A stretch of 64,000 nucleotides of DNA from JAJPGZ01 sp038229295 (GTDB lineage Bacteria; Verrucomicrobiota; Verrucomicrobiia; Chthoniobacterales; UBA10450), in contig JBBROO010000004.1 of assembly GCA_038229295.1 (NCBI GenBank), positions 1 through 64,000 on the forward strand, read 5' to 3'. The notes under the pieces were generated by a model. It was not told the DNA's origin. It made no database searches and worked only from the letters and a program-made list of their open reading frames with translations. The position numbers were made by a program, and so were the translations under genes. Shown piece after piece: positions 16,848-24,527 of the stretch; the stretch's first letter is position 1; each line of letters begins with the position of its first letter.

Positions 16848-16899
16848 CCGCGAAAGATTGCCGGATGAGGATAAGATCGACAATCCCCTTCAAGCCGAA

Positions 16900-17079
16900 T
16901 CAGCCGCCAAAGACTTTCTTAATCTCGCCCACTTTGCGCTGAACTTTCCCGGCGACTTTCTCGCCCGTCCCGCGATCCTGCAGGTTCGGATCGCGCGTCG
17001 CGCGTCCGGCTTTCTCTTTCAATTTGCCCTTCGTCTCCTCGACGCGGCCCTTGATGCGATCTTTTGTGCTCGATTTCAT
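16900..17079 (-). CDS. CsbD family stress protein
   Basis: 59 aa from ATG 17079. The pattern KDRIKGRVEETKGKLKEKAGR, then DPNLQDRGTGEKVAGKVQRKVG, is the CsbD signature: a lysine-rich, glycine-spaced small protein, usually induced by general stress. It is soluble and probably partly disordered. It sits between a YdeI gene and a secreted PsbP-like gene, all on the minus strand with gaps of about 50 bp, so a small stress operon is possible. Confidence 0.85.
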   Translation of the reverse strand: MKSSTKDRIKGRVEETKGKLKEKAGRATRDPNLQDRGTGEKVAGKVQRKVGEIKKVFGG

Positions 17080-17124
17080 TGCCCAAATATTTCGCGGCTC
17101 GCCGGCCAAACGGATTGCATTAGA

Positions 17125-17607
17125 TCAAATCTTTTTGAAGCTCTGCAGCATCGCTTTCAATTCGCGCTCGTGTTTCTTCTCCGCTTCCGGCGAAGCCCAC
17201 GACACCAACAGCAGCGGTCTCTTCGGCGGCATGGACACGATATGATATCGGATTCTCATCTCGCCCTTTTTATCCTTCGCGTTCCAGGAAACATTTTTCA
17301 CATCCATTCCGTTTAATTTTCCGTCGTCACGTTTCAGACTGGCAGGATCAACCGTCATGCCACCGGTCGCGCGGATGTATCGCATCACTTCACCCATTGA
17401 CTCCGCGACCTTGCGTTCCCCCGGCGTAACGAGAAAGTGAACGGCGCCGTCGGGCGAAGTCGTCTCAACGCCTTCGCCCACCGTTTTCACCGTCCATTTA
17501 TCGGGAATCGTGATGTTCGCGCTCGGCTCGCCCTCCGGGATTTTCATCGGGCCGGCTACGGCTGAGGCGATAAGTCCTGCGCCTAACAATAAAACGAATC
17601 TGCGCAT
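17125..17607 (-). CDS. Secreted hypothetical protein (PsbP/DUF1795-like)
   Basis: 160 aa. Signal peptide MRRFVLLLGAGLIASAVAG. The mature part, with IPDKWTVKTVGEGVETTSPDG, VHFLVTPGE, an MGEVMRYIRATGG helix and a C-terminal WASPEAEKKHERELKAMLQSF helix, has the alpha/beta layout of PsbP-like proteins, whose bacterial members are poorly characterised periplasmic proteins. No catalytic or metal-binding residues stand out. It heads a minus-strand run with CsbD and YdeI genes. Assignment to the superfamily is a fold-level guess. Confidence 0.6.
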   Translation of the reverse strand: MRRFVLLLGAGLIASAVAGPMKIPEGEPSANITIPDKWTVKTVGEGVETTSPDGAVHFLVTPGERKVAESMGEVMRYIRATGGMTVDPASLKRDDGKLNGMDVKNVSWNAKDKKGEMRIRYHIVSMPPKRPLLLVSWASPEAEKKHERELKAMLQSFKKI

Positions 17608-17694
17608 CGGCGCACTTAAGTCGGCGCCGCGCCGAGGTCAAATGAACCGCGCGCGGGCTTTTGTGCGATTGCTTCGACACGTTAGATTGTGAGC

Positions 17695-18471
17695 ATGGCG
17701 AAATTAGCTGGGAAAAATATTTTGATCACCGGTGCGTCGCAAGGACTCGGGCGCGAGATGGCGTTGCGTTTTGCGCGTGAAGGCGCGGCCGCACTTTCCA
17801 TCGTGGCGCGGCACGCGGAGAAATTGAACGCCGTGCGCGATGAAATCCGCAAGATCGACAATGGCAAGATCGACATCGTCACCATCGAAGCGGACGTGAG
17901 CAAACCGCGCGACATCGAGCGCATCGTCGCGACCACGCTCGCGCAATTCAAAGGACAACTCGACGTCCTCGTGAATAACGCTTCCACTATCGGCCCGTCG
18001 CCGATGCCGAACCTGCTCGATTATCCGGTGGAAGATTTTCGCGAAGTGCTCGACACAAATTTGATCGGCCCATTCCTTCTTATTAAGAACGCGCTGCCGG
18101 CGATGATCGAGCGCGGCGGTTCCATCATCAACGTCACGAGCGACGCCGGCCAGGTCGGCTATCCCGGCTGGGGCGCATATGGCATTTCGAAATTTGGACT
18201 GGAAGGAATGTCGCAAACCTGGGCCTCCGAGCTGGAGGAAACCGGCGTGCGCGTGAACTGGGTCGATCCCGGAAACATGAACACCGCCATGCATCGCGCG
18301 GCCGAACCGGAAGAAGATCCTAACGAATGGGCGAATCCGGCGGACGTGACCGACGTTTTCCTTTTTCTCGCATCCGATGAATCAAAAAGCGCGAACGGAA
18401 AGCGTTTTCAAGCGCAGGAAGATTGGAAAGCGGAGTTGCCTCGCACAACGGCCACAAAGGACACGAAGTAA
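17695..18471 (+). CDS. Short-chain dehydrogenase/reductase
   Basis: 258 aa from ATG 17695. Rossmann fold: cofactor loop TGASQGLG (residues about 12-19), NNAS (about 97), Ser in INVTSDAG and the catalytic YGISK; the C-terminal DPGNMNTAMH region follows. An Arg in IVARHAEK suggests NADP(H). Substrate unknown. Two AAGATCGACA words sit 15 bp apart at 17851 and 17866, encoding RKIDNGKIDIV in the loop after helix C, where SDR proteins tolerate insertions. The C-terminal residues (PRTTATKDTK) and stop lie inside a dispersed CACAAAGG-type repeat, so the gene end has been rewritten by the repeat. Confidence 0.87.
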   Translation: MAKLAGKNILITGASQGLGREMALRFAREGAAALSIVARHAEKLNAVRDEIRKIDNGKIDIVTIEADVSKPRDIERIVATTLAQFKGQLDVLVNNASTIGPSPMPNLLDYPVEDFREVLDTNLIGPFLLIKNALPAMIERGGSIINVTSDAGQVGYPGWGAYGISKFGLEGMSQTWASELEETGVRVNWVDPGNMNTAMHRAAEPEEDPNEWANPADVTDVFLFLASDESKSANGKRFQAQEDWKAELPRTTATKDTK

Positions 18472-18500
18472 AAGCAAACGAAGCGTTGTGACCTTTGTGG
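18444..18500 (+). repeat. Inverted-repeat element of the CCACAAAGG family, copy 1
   Basis: CACAACGGCCACAAAGG at 18444-18460 is mirrored by CGTTGTG and CCTTTGTGG at 18484-18500. The same 17-mer occurs inverted at about 47744-47760 upstream of dxr. It overlaps the 3' end of the SDR gene and ends just before queA. Confidence 0.6.
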
Positions 18501-18523
18501 ACTTAGTGCGAGAAATCTTTCTG

Positions 18524-19579
18524 ATGGCGACGCCGTTCACTTTTGTTTTGCCGCCGGAGTTGAGCGCAAAGGAGCCGCCGGAACGGCGCGGGTTGAGGCG
18601 CGATCAAGTGCGCTTGCTCGTGATCAATCGCGCGAGCGGAAAAGTGGAACACTCGCGTTTCGACAAGATCGACAACTTCCTTCGGTCTAACGATCTTCTC
18701 GTATTCAATTCCAGCCGGACGCTGCCCGCTTCCATGCGCGGCTGCGATTGCAGCCGGAAACACGGGCCGTGCATGGAAGTGCGCCTGGCCGAACATCTGC
18801 CGGACGATTCGTGGCTGGCGCTTTTGCTTTGCGAACAAGGCGATCCGTTCGGCTGCGGGCTGCGGCCGGCGATGCAAATACAATTTGGCGAAGGATTGAG
18901 CGCGACAGTAGAAGAGCGCGACGCGCGCATTCCGCGTTTGTGGAAATTGCGCTTCTCCATTTCCGGGACGCAGCTTGTCGATCTTATCTATCGGCTCGGG
19001 AAACCGATCCGATACGAGTACGTCTCTGCGCCGTGGGACCTCGATTATTATCAAACCGTCTACGCGAAGGAGCCGGGTTCAGCCGAGATGCCATCAGCCG
19101 GTCGCGCGTTCACCTGGAAGTTGTTGTTCGATTTGAAGCGGCGCGGCATCGACAGCGCCCACATTGTTCTGCACACCGGACTTTCGTCATACATGGATGA
19201 CGAACTCGACGCGCAACATCTCGCTTCGGAAGAAGAATATTTCGTGAACGAGGCGACGACGGAAAAAATCAATCGCGCGCGGGGGAATGGCGGCCGCGTC
19301 ATCGCAGTCGGCACCACGGTCGTGCGCGCGCTCGAATCGATTGTCGATCTAAGCGGCCGCGTCCAACCCGGCCACGGTTATACGCGGCTCAAGATCGACA
19401 ATCGCCATCAGCTCAAAGCGGTCGATGCATTGCTGACGGGTCTGCACGAACCGCAAGCGAGTCATCTCGATTTGCTGAGCGCGTTTTTACCCGCGGAGAA
19501 AATCCGCAGCGCATATGAGGAAGCGATCGCGCAACGTTATCTCTGGCACGAGTTCGGCGATCTGAATTTGATTTTGTAA
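18524..19579 (+). CDS. queA: S-adenosylmethionine:tRNA ribosyltransferase-isomerase (QueA) family
   Basis: 351 aa from ATG 18524. Blocks of the family: LLVINRASGKVEHSRF, DLLVFNSSRTLPA, KPIRYEYV, YQTVYAKEPGSAEMPSAGRAFT (the hallmark ...YQTVYA..PGSVAAPTAGLHFT region), HIVLHTGLSSY and VIAVGTTVVRALES. QueA transfers the ribosyl part of SAM to preQ1-tRNA in queuosine synthesis. The usual AAPTAGLHF is replaced by AEMPSAGRAF, and an early CDCSRKHGPC insert is unusual, so this may be a QueA-like paralogue with a changed substrate. Upstream region is a repeat. Two AAGATCGACA words and one inverted copy lie inside. Confidence 0.8.
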   Translation: MATPFTFVLPPELSAKEPPERRGLRRDQVRLLVINRASGKVEHSRFDKIDNFLRSNDLLVFNSSRTLPASMRGCDCSRKHGPCMEVRLAEHLPDDSWLALLLCEQGDPFGCGLRPAMQIQFGEGLSATVEERDARIPRLWKLRFSISGTQLVDLIYRLGKPIRYEYVSAPWDLDYYQTVYAKEPGSAEMPSAGRAFTWKLLFDLKRRGIDSAHIVLHTGLSSYMDDELDAQHLASEEEYFVNEATTEKINRARGNGGRVIAVGTTVVRALESIVDLSGRVQPGHGYTRLKIDNRHQLKAVDALLTGLHEPQASHLDLLSAFLPAEKIRSAYEEAIAQRYLWHEFGDLNLIL

Positions 19580-19587
19580 TCCGCGCT

Positions 19588-19773
19588 TTATCGCCGCGAG
19601 ATGCCTTGTCCGTACATGGCGCCGACTTCGCCGTGAACTTCGTGGCCGCTCGGCCCTTCGCGAAGAATTGAACTGGAGTCGGCCTGTTCCCTTTTCTCCG
19701 CGCACGCCGCAAAGAAGGTGATGACCATGAAGATAAAACTAAGAACCGCAGAGATACGGATAACATCCAACAT
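19588..19773 (-). CDS. Small single-helix membrane protein
   Basis: 61 aa from ATG 19773; a longer reading from ATG 19884 (98 aa, overlapping the ROK gene end) is possible but its extra part is Pro-rich and includes an AAGATCGACA word. The protein has one hydrophobic segment near the start (VLSFIFMVITFFAACA) and a polar tail ending GEVGAMYGQGISRR. It follows the ROK kinase gene on the same strand. The Ala-Ala-Cys at the end of the hydrophobic stretch could be a lipoprotein site, though it sits a little loosely. Function unknown. Confidence 0.5.
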   Translation of the reverse strand: MLDVIRISAVLSFIFMVITFFAACAEKREQADSSSILREGPSGHEVHGEVGAMYGQGISRR

Positions 19774-19868
19774 GTCGATCTTGCGCGTGAGTGAAGAGAC
19801 CAAGCCGCTTTGCATTGGAGGTTTGACCAACGGAAGCGGGAAACGTTGGGAAAAACTTGGAAGCCGTT

Positions 19869-20558
19869 TCACATCACGCGCCATTTCCTTTGGCGCGTGC
19901 GCGGTTCGATTTCCCAAAGACGAACGCCGCCGCGGAATGCGTTTCGATTATTTCCGCGCTCGAATCCTTTCGGTAGGTGATCGAAGAAACGCGCGTTGCC
20001 GCCGCCGAGCACGACGTAGTCGGCGATGAATGCCTTCTTCAGTTGCGCAATCGCGTATTCCACTTCGCGCATCCATTTTCTTTTGCCGAGTTCTTTCAGC
20101 GCCGGCTGGCCGAGCCATTTTTCGATCACGTTTCCGTCGCGATAAGGCAGGTCGCTCAGCTCGAGCGGCAATAGATTCCTTTCCCACACCAGCGCCGAAC
20201 CCAGCCCGGTGCCGAGTCCGAGAAAAAGCATTCGCTGGCCGTGATAACTTCCGAGCGCTTGCATGGCCGCGTCGTTGATGACGCGCGTGGGCTTCTTCAG
20301 CGCCTTTGAAAAATCGAAGCCGACCCAGCCATGCCCGAGATGTTTCGGATTTTTTACGAGAGATTCGTCACGCACCGGCGACGGAACGCCGATCGAGACC
20401 GCGTCAAATTTCCAATCGCCCACCGTCTCATTGAGTCGCGAAACAAACTGGCGCGGTGTGAGTGACGGCCCGGAATCAAATTGTTTCTGCGCGCTGGCCG
20501 ACTTGAGCAGCTTGACGTGTGTGCCACCGATGTCGACGACGAGAATTTTCTTCTTCAT
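19869..20558 (-). CDS. ROK family sugar kinase-like protein
   Basis: 229 aa from ATG 20558. ATP-binding VVDIGGTHVKLL at residues 6-17, VSIGVPSPV, the GHGWVGFDF block with the catalytic-region aspartate in VINDAAMQALG, and the second phosphate motif LGLGTGLGSALV. This layout resembles polyphosphate/ATP glucokinases (PpgK-like), which phosphorylate glucose in the cytoplasm. The zinc-binding His/Cys motif of repressor-type ROK proteins is absent, so an enzyme is more likely than a regulator. The C-terminus is basic and irregular. The 25-bp gap to the upstream regulator gene is almost wholly an AAGATCGACA word. Confidence 0.8.
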   Translation of the reverse strand: MKKKILVVDIGGTHVKLLKSASAQKQFDSGPSLTPRQFVSRLNETVGDWKFDAVSIGVPSPVRDESLVKNPKHLGHGWVGFDFSKALKKPTRVINDAAMQALGSYHGQRMLFLGLGTGLGSALVWERNLLPLELSDLPYRDGNVIEKWLGQPALKELGKRKWMREVEYAIAQLKKAFIADYVVLGGGNARFFDHLPKGFERGNNRNAFRGGVRLWEIEPRTRQRKWRVM

Positions 20559-20583
20559 GGCCGACCGCAAGATCGACAACTGC

Positions 20584-22770
20584 TTATTCGCCGATGCCGA
20601 TGGTGCGCGAAAAACGCTCGAAGATTCCTTTGCGCTCGGCCTTCGGAACCGCTGTGGCCGGCCAGCATTCGACGATCTCGAGGGCGAGAAAGCGAAACAA
20701 CGTGACGCGGGCGAACTTCACATCCAGTCGCAAATTTTTCGCGATCTGCTGGATAGAACGGGCGCCATTAAACTGCGAGGCGAATTGCGCTTCGGCCACG
20801 GTCAGCTTGAGATTCTGGACGCGTTCAAAACCATCTTTCGTGTAGGCGGGGATGGAAGCGAGATCGTAGCTCGCTTGCTCGCCGAGATCCTGCAGTTGCA
20901 CCGAACGCAGCGTCGCCAATTTCCAATTGTCGATGTCGCCCTCGCCTTGGGCGTCCTGCGCGTATGCCGGCAGTTCTGTCTGCTGCTCAAAAACGAAGCG
21001 AACGCGTTTCGCCATCCAGAGCTTGGCAAAAAGTTTTTGTCCGTAATGCTGGACTAATTCCAGCGCCGGCTCGCGCAAGATCAATCCTTCCTGCGCCAGC
21101 GTGAGAAACATTGGGCAACCTGTTTCGCGTTGTTGTTCGCGCGCCGCTGCGATCCGCTCCGCATCGACGTTCACCAATGTGATCGGCGATTCCGCGCAAT
21201 AGAGTTCCGGGTCGCGCGTCGTCACCAGGACGATTTGTCCGTTTCGCGCCAACAGCTCGACCGTTTCCTTGTTCCAAAACGAACGCAGCGATCCGGTCAG
21301 CTTGTTTTTGCCGATCGTTTGCAAAGCCCAGTTTAGGGAAAAAAATCTCGTGTCACCGCAAAAGTAATTTCCGCCCGTGACAGATTCGTCCGGCAAATCT
21401 TTTTCGTCGACTTCGGCGATCGCTGCGGTCGGTGCAAGATCGACATCGTGATGGGCCGGCGGTTCCGGCCAATCGCCGTGACTTTGCGGTGCGCTCCACC
21501 ATTCATCGGCGGCGGGCGCGACTGGGCTCGCTTCGGCCGTGTCCGGCGTCGGCGATTCCATCACATTTTCTTCCACCGGCATCGCTTCCGCGGTCGGCGC
21601 TTCCATCGCCGGAGCGGACTCGACTTCCTGAGCGGCGGTCTCCGATTCCTCCGGTGATTTTGGCATGTGTGTCTCCACGGTTTTGATAAGCAAATCCGAT
21701 GTGAACGGTTTATTCAAGAACCCAATCACGTTTCCGTTCGCGTGGTCGGGTTTCAGGTCCGCCCCCAGCCCTGACATGTAAATCACCGGCACTTTCGCCG
21801 ACGCCGCGTTCGCCGCTAATTTGCTCAACACTTCATCGCCTTTCATGTCCGGCAAAACATAATCCAGGAGAATCAACTCCGGCAGACTGGCCGCGGCCGA
21901 TTCCAATCCTTCCGCCGCGTTCGGCGCAGTGGCGACTTCGTAATTCGATTCCGCCAGAATGTCTTTCACGAAATTGAGCAGCATCAAACTGTCGTCGATC
22001 ACCAACACTTTCCGTTTCTGGGTCGGCTTCGCTTTGCTCTCGCCCCGCGCCGCGCCGGCCTCATCCATTTTGCGCACGCCTTCCATGAGCAATACCTGCC
22101 AGTCGAGATCGATCGTCCGCGGCGTTTCCCCCGTAGCGATCTCGGAGATGGCGCCGCCTTTCCACGTCACGATTTCATTGAACGCGGCTAAACCTTCCTT
22201 TCCCGAGGCGGTCGCGTGTCGCACCTGACCGTTCTCAAAATAAACGCGCGCCTTGTCGCCGTTAGGCGCCGTGAACTCAATTGCGGTCGTCGCGCCGCTC
22301 ATGCACTTGAGTTGGATGATGTCAGCGATGTGGAGATCGCTCAGCGTTCCCTGAAATTTTTCGCTGTCCGCTTTGCTCGATGGTCGCAGCAACGCCTGCG
22401 CAAGATCGACAAAGTCGCTGTGCGGAAACGGCTTTTCCAGAAAATGAATCGCACCCAATCCCGCCACGCGTTCGCGCGCGGCGGCCAAATGCGTCGCCGT
22501 CAAAATAATCGCACGCGCGTCGGGATGACTCGTGCGCAGATCGTAAAGAAATTCCTGGCCGAGATCGTGCGTGGCGTCGACATCGAGAACGAAAAGATCG
22601 GGATTTATTCCCAGGACCATGCGTTGCGCTTCCTCCAGCGAGCGGGCAAGATCGACAACCGCATCCGGCGCCACCTCGCGCAGCGCGCTCAAAATCGCCT
22701 CCGCTAATGTCTCTTCCGGCTCGAGCACGAGCACACGACCTTCACTTGAGTCTACCGGATTCACAGTCAC
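20584..22770 (-). CDS. Response regulator with two receiver domains and two DUF4388 domains
   Basis: 728 aa, GTG start at 22770. Order: receiver 1 (about 13-130, phospho-Asp region LFVLDVDA), DUF4388 (about 137-235, TLSDLHIADIIQLKCMSGATT), receiver 2 (about 253-370, VIDDSLMLL, LILLDYVLPD, NKPF), a 90-residue Glu/Ala/Pro linker, a second DUF4388-like part (about 465-590) and a C-terminal helical winged-helix-like region. DUF4388 (PatA-related) occurs in gliding and polarity regulators. Receiver 1 has a Thr-rich loop but keeps its Asp; both seem able to be phosphorylated. There is no histidine kinase adjacent. It probably works in a signalling relay, not as a classical DNA-binding regulator. 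Confidence 0.83.
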   Translation of the reverse strand: MTVNPVDSSEGRVLVLEPEETLAEAILSALREVAPDAVVDLARSLEEAQRMVLGINPDLFVLDVDATHDLGQEFLYDLRTSHPDARAIILTATHLAAARERVAGLGAIHFLEKPFPHSDFVDLAQALLRPSSKADSEKFQGTLSDLHIADIIQLKCMSGATTAIEFTAPNGDKARVYFENGQVRHATASGKEGLAAFNEIVTWKGGAISEIATGETPRTIDLDWQVLLMEGVRKMDEAGAARGESKAKPTQKRKVLVIDDSLMLLNFVKDILAESNYEVATAPNAAEGLESAAASLPELILLDYVLPDMKGDEVLSKLAANAASAKVPVIYMSGLGADLKPDHANGNVIGFLNKPFTSDLLIKTVETHMPKSPEESETAAQEVESAPAMEAPTAEAMPVEENVMESPTPDTAEASPVAPAADEWWSAPQSHGDWPEPPAHHDVDLAPTAAIAEVDEKDLPDESVTGGNYFCGDTRFFSLNWALQTIGKNKLTGSLRSFWNKETVELLARNGQIVLVTTRDPELYCAESPITLVNVDAERIAAAREQQRETGCPMFLTLAQEGLILREPALELVQHYGQKLFAKLWMAKRVRFVFEQQTELPAYAQDAQGEGDIDNWKLATLRSVQLQDLGEQASYDLASIPAYTKDGFERVQNLKLTVAEAQFASQFNGARSIQQIAKNLRLDVKFARVTLFRFLALEIVECWPATAVPKAERKGIFERFSRTIGIGE

Positions 22771-22798
22771 TCCCTACGGACGCATCCCTATCGCGCAA

Positions 22799-24196
22799 TC
22801 AAAAGTTTTCCCGCCCGAATCGTGCGCCCAATTCGCGTCGGCTGATCTTTCCCCGCTCGTTCGCCGGAATTTCATCGACCACGAAAATCTGCTTTGGCAC
22901 CTGCCATCCGCTTAATCGCGTCCGGCAAAACTCGAGCAATTGATTTTCGTTGGTCTCGGAGTTTCCGATGACACACGCGACCACTTCTTCATTTCGTCGT
23001 GATGATTTTCGGCCAAACACGACCGCGCTCCGCACGCCGTGGCATTGCAATAGCACCTCTTCGATCTGCGCGGGATTCACTTTCTTGCCCGCGACGTTGA
23101 TCAAATCCGAAATACGGCCGACGACTTTGAATCCGTCGCCGTGACGCGCCAACAAATCGTCCGGGACGAAAACGCCGCGGCCGAGTTTCTCATCGTCCGC
23201 TTCCGGAAAATAGCCGTCGCCGACCGCCGCGCTCCGAACTTCGATCTGCGATGACTCGGATGTGGCATCGACAATCGTAAGATCGACATCGTCCATTGGC
23301 GCGCCGACGTAGCCATCCTCGAAAATATCTCCGGCGCGGTCGTAGCAAATCCCGCCGCATTCTGATGAACCGTAAAATGAATGGATCGGTCGTTTGAATT
23401 TTCGCGCGATGATCGAGGGCAACGGCGCGCCGGCGGAAATGCAAAGACGCAACTTCGGCAACGCGGGCAGATCGTCCATTTCGCAAAACGCCTGATAGAA
23501 AACCGGCATGCCGGGAAAAACCGTCGCGTTAGTTCGCGCAAGATCGACAAGCACGGCGCGCGGCAATCGGTCGCGGCTCAAAACCATCGGCACGCCGCGC
23601 GCGATGAGCGGCGTGAGCAAATTGCTAAAGCCGTAGGAATGCGAAATGGGAATGACGCCGAAGTTAAGATCGACATCGGTAATTCCCATCGTCGCGCAGA
23701 TTTGATTGCAGTCCGCCAGCAGTTGTTTGCTTTGAAAACGAATCGCGCGCGGCGCGGCGGTCGTGCCGGAGGTTAGTTTCAAGAGAGATGGTCGAATGTA
23801 TTCTCTTTCTGTAGAGGCCGCTGTCCTCAGCGGCAAAACCTCCACCGAATTGCCGCCGGGGACGGCGGCCACTACAAAAGATGCATTACAAATCTTTAGG
23901 GCAATCTCGCGGTCCTGTTCGCTTATCGATTGCTCAAGCGGGAGAACCACTACGCCTTTGCGCAAACACGCGAGCAAGATCGCCGGCCAATCGGGATGAT
24001 TCCCAATTTGAATCGCGAGGACGCTCCCGACACCGAAGATGTCGATCTTGCGCGCGAAGTCGCGCGCTTGCGTTTCGATCTCGGCAAAGGTGCGCGCTAT
24101 TTTTCCAGACGTGTCGAAGATCGCCGCGGACTCTGATTTACGCGCGAGCGTTTCTTTCCAGGCCGCTAACAAGGCGTCGTTGTCGTTTGATTTCAT
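22799..24196 (-). CDS. AMP-forming acyl-CoA synthetase/ligase
   Basis: 465 aa. Adenylate-forming fold: phosphate loop LTSGTTAAPRAIRF (about residues 142-155, with Arg in place of the usual Lys), FYGSSECGG, the DDLLARHGDGFKVVGR hinge block and a C-terminal domain with catalytic Lys in ANERGKISRREL. It should activate a carboxylic acid to acyl-AMP and then thioester; substrate not deducible. At 465 aa it is shorter than fatty-acyl ligases. Oddity: codons for about 22 residues just before the phosphate loop (VVAAVPGGNSVEVLPLRTAA) are supplied by a repeat element (23810-23876), read in frame. Four AAGATCGACA words lie within. Confidence 0.85.
   Translation of the reverse strand: MKSNDNDALLAAWKETLARKSESAAIFDTSGKIARTFAEIETQARDFARKIDIFGVGSVLAIQIGNHPDWPAILLACLRKGVVVLPLEQSISEQDREIALKICNASFVVAAVPGGNSVEVLPLRTAASTEREYIRPSLLKLTSGTTAAPRAIRFQSKQLLADCNQICATMGITDVDLNFGVIPISHSYGFSNLLTPLIARGVPMVLSRDRLPRAVLVDLARTNATVFPGMPVFYQAFCEMDDLPALPKLRLCISAGAPLPSIIARKFKRPIHSFYGSSECGGICYDRAGDIFEDGYVGAPMDDVDLTIVDATSESSQIEVRSAAVGDGYFPEADDEKLGRGVFVPDDLLARHGDGFKVVGRISDLINVAGKKVNPAQIEEVLLQCHGVRSAVVFGRKSSRRNEEVVACVIGNSETNENQLLEFCRTRLSGWQVPKQIFVVDEIPANERGKISRRELGARFGRENF
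23810..23876 (+). repeat. GC-rich inverted repeat (GGCCGCTGTCC family) inside a coding region
   Basis: CTGTAGAGGCCGCTGTCC at 23810-23827 and GGACGGCGGCCACTACA at 23860-23876 form the arms; the inner part adds a CAGCGGCAA/TTGCCGCC pair. The same family, with 80-90% identity by eye, sits between genes at 32116-32179. Here it lies inside the acyl-CoA synthetase gene without breaking its frame. Confidence 0.75.
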
Positions 24197-24245
24197 CGCT
24201 TGCCAAATTTCCTCAAGCAGCTACGTTTCGCGCTCCTTTTTAAGA

Positions 24246-24470
24246 ATGAAAGCGGACATTCATCCAGAGTATCTCGAGACCGATATCGCTTGTGCGTGCG
24301 GCGCGGTGTATCACACCCGTTCGACGCGCCAGGATATTAAGATCGGCATTTGCGCCGCTTGTCATCCGTTTTTCACGGGCGAACAAAAATTCGTCGATAC
24401 CGCCGGCCGCGTCGAGAAATTTACGCGCCGTTACGGCAGCACCAAGGCCACGCGGGCGACCAAAGCTTAG
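24246..24470 (+). CDS. rpmE: 50S ribosomal protein L31
   Basis: 74 aa from ATG 24246. It has the zinc-binding (C+) form: Cys pair in ACACGAVYHTRS and the second pair in ICAACHPFFTG, followed by GRVEKFTRRYG. The protein sits on the large ribosomal subunit near the central protuberance. It is followed 57 bp later by prfA, a common rpmE-prfA-prmC arrangement in bacteria. Zinc-containing L31 is often swapped for a zinc-free copy under zinc limitation; no second copy is seen here. It is divergent from the acyl-CoA synthetase gene. Confidence 0.95.
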   Translation: MKADIHPEYLETDIACACGAVYHTRSTRQDIKIGICAACHPFFTGEQKFVDTAGRVEKFTRRYGSTKATRATKA

Positions 24471-24527
24471 CTGATTCGTTTTTTCCAACGGTGATTGTGC
24501 ACGTGCGCGCAATCGCCGTTTTTGTTT

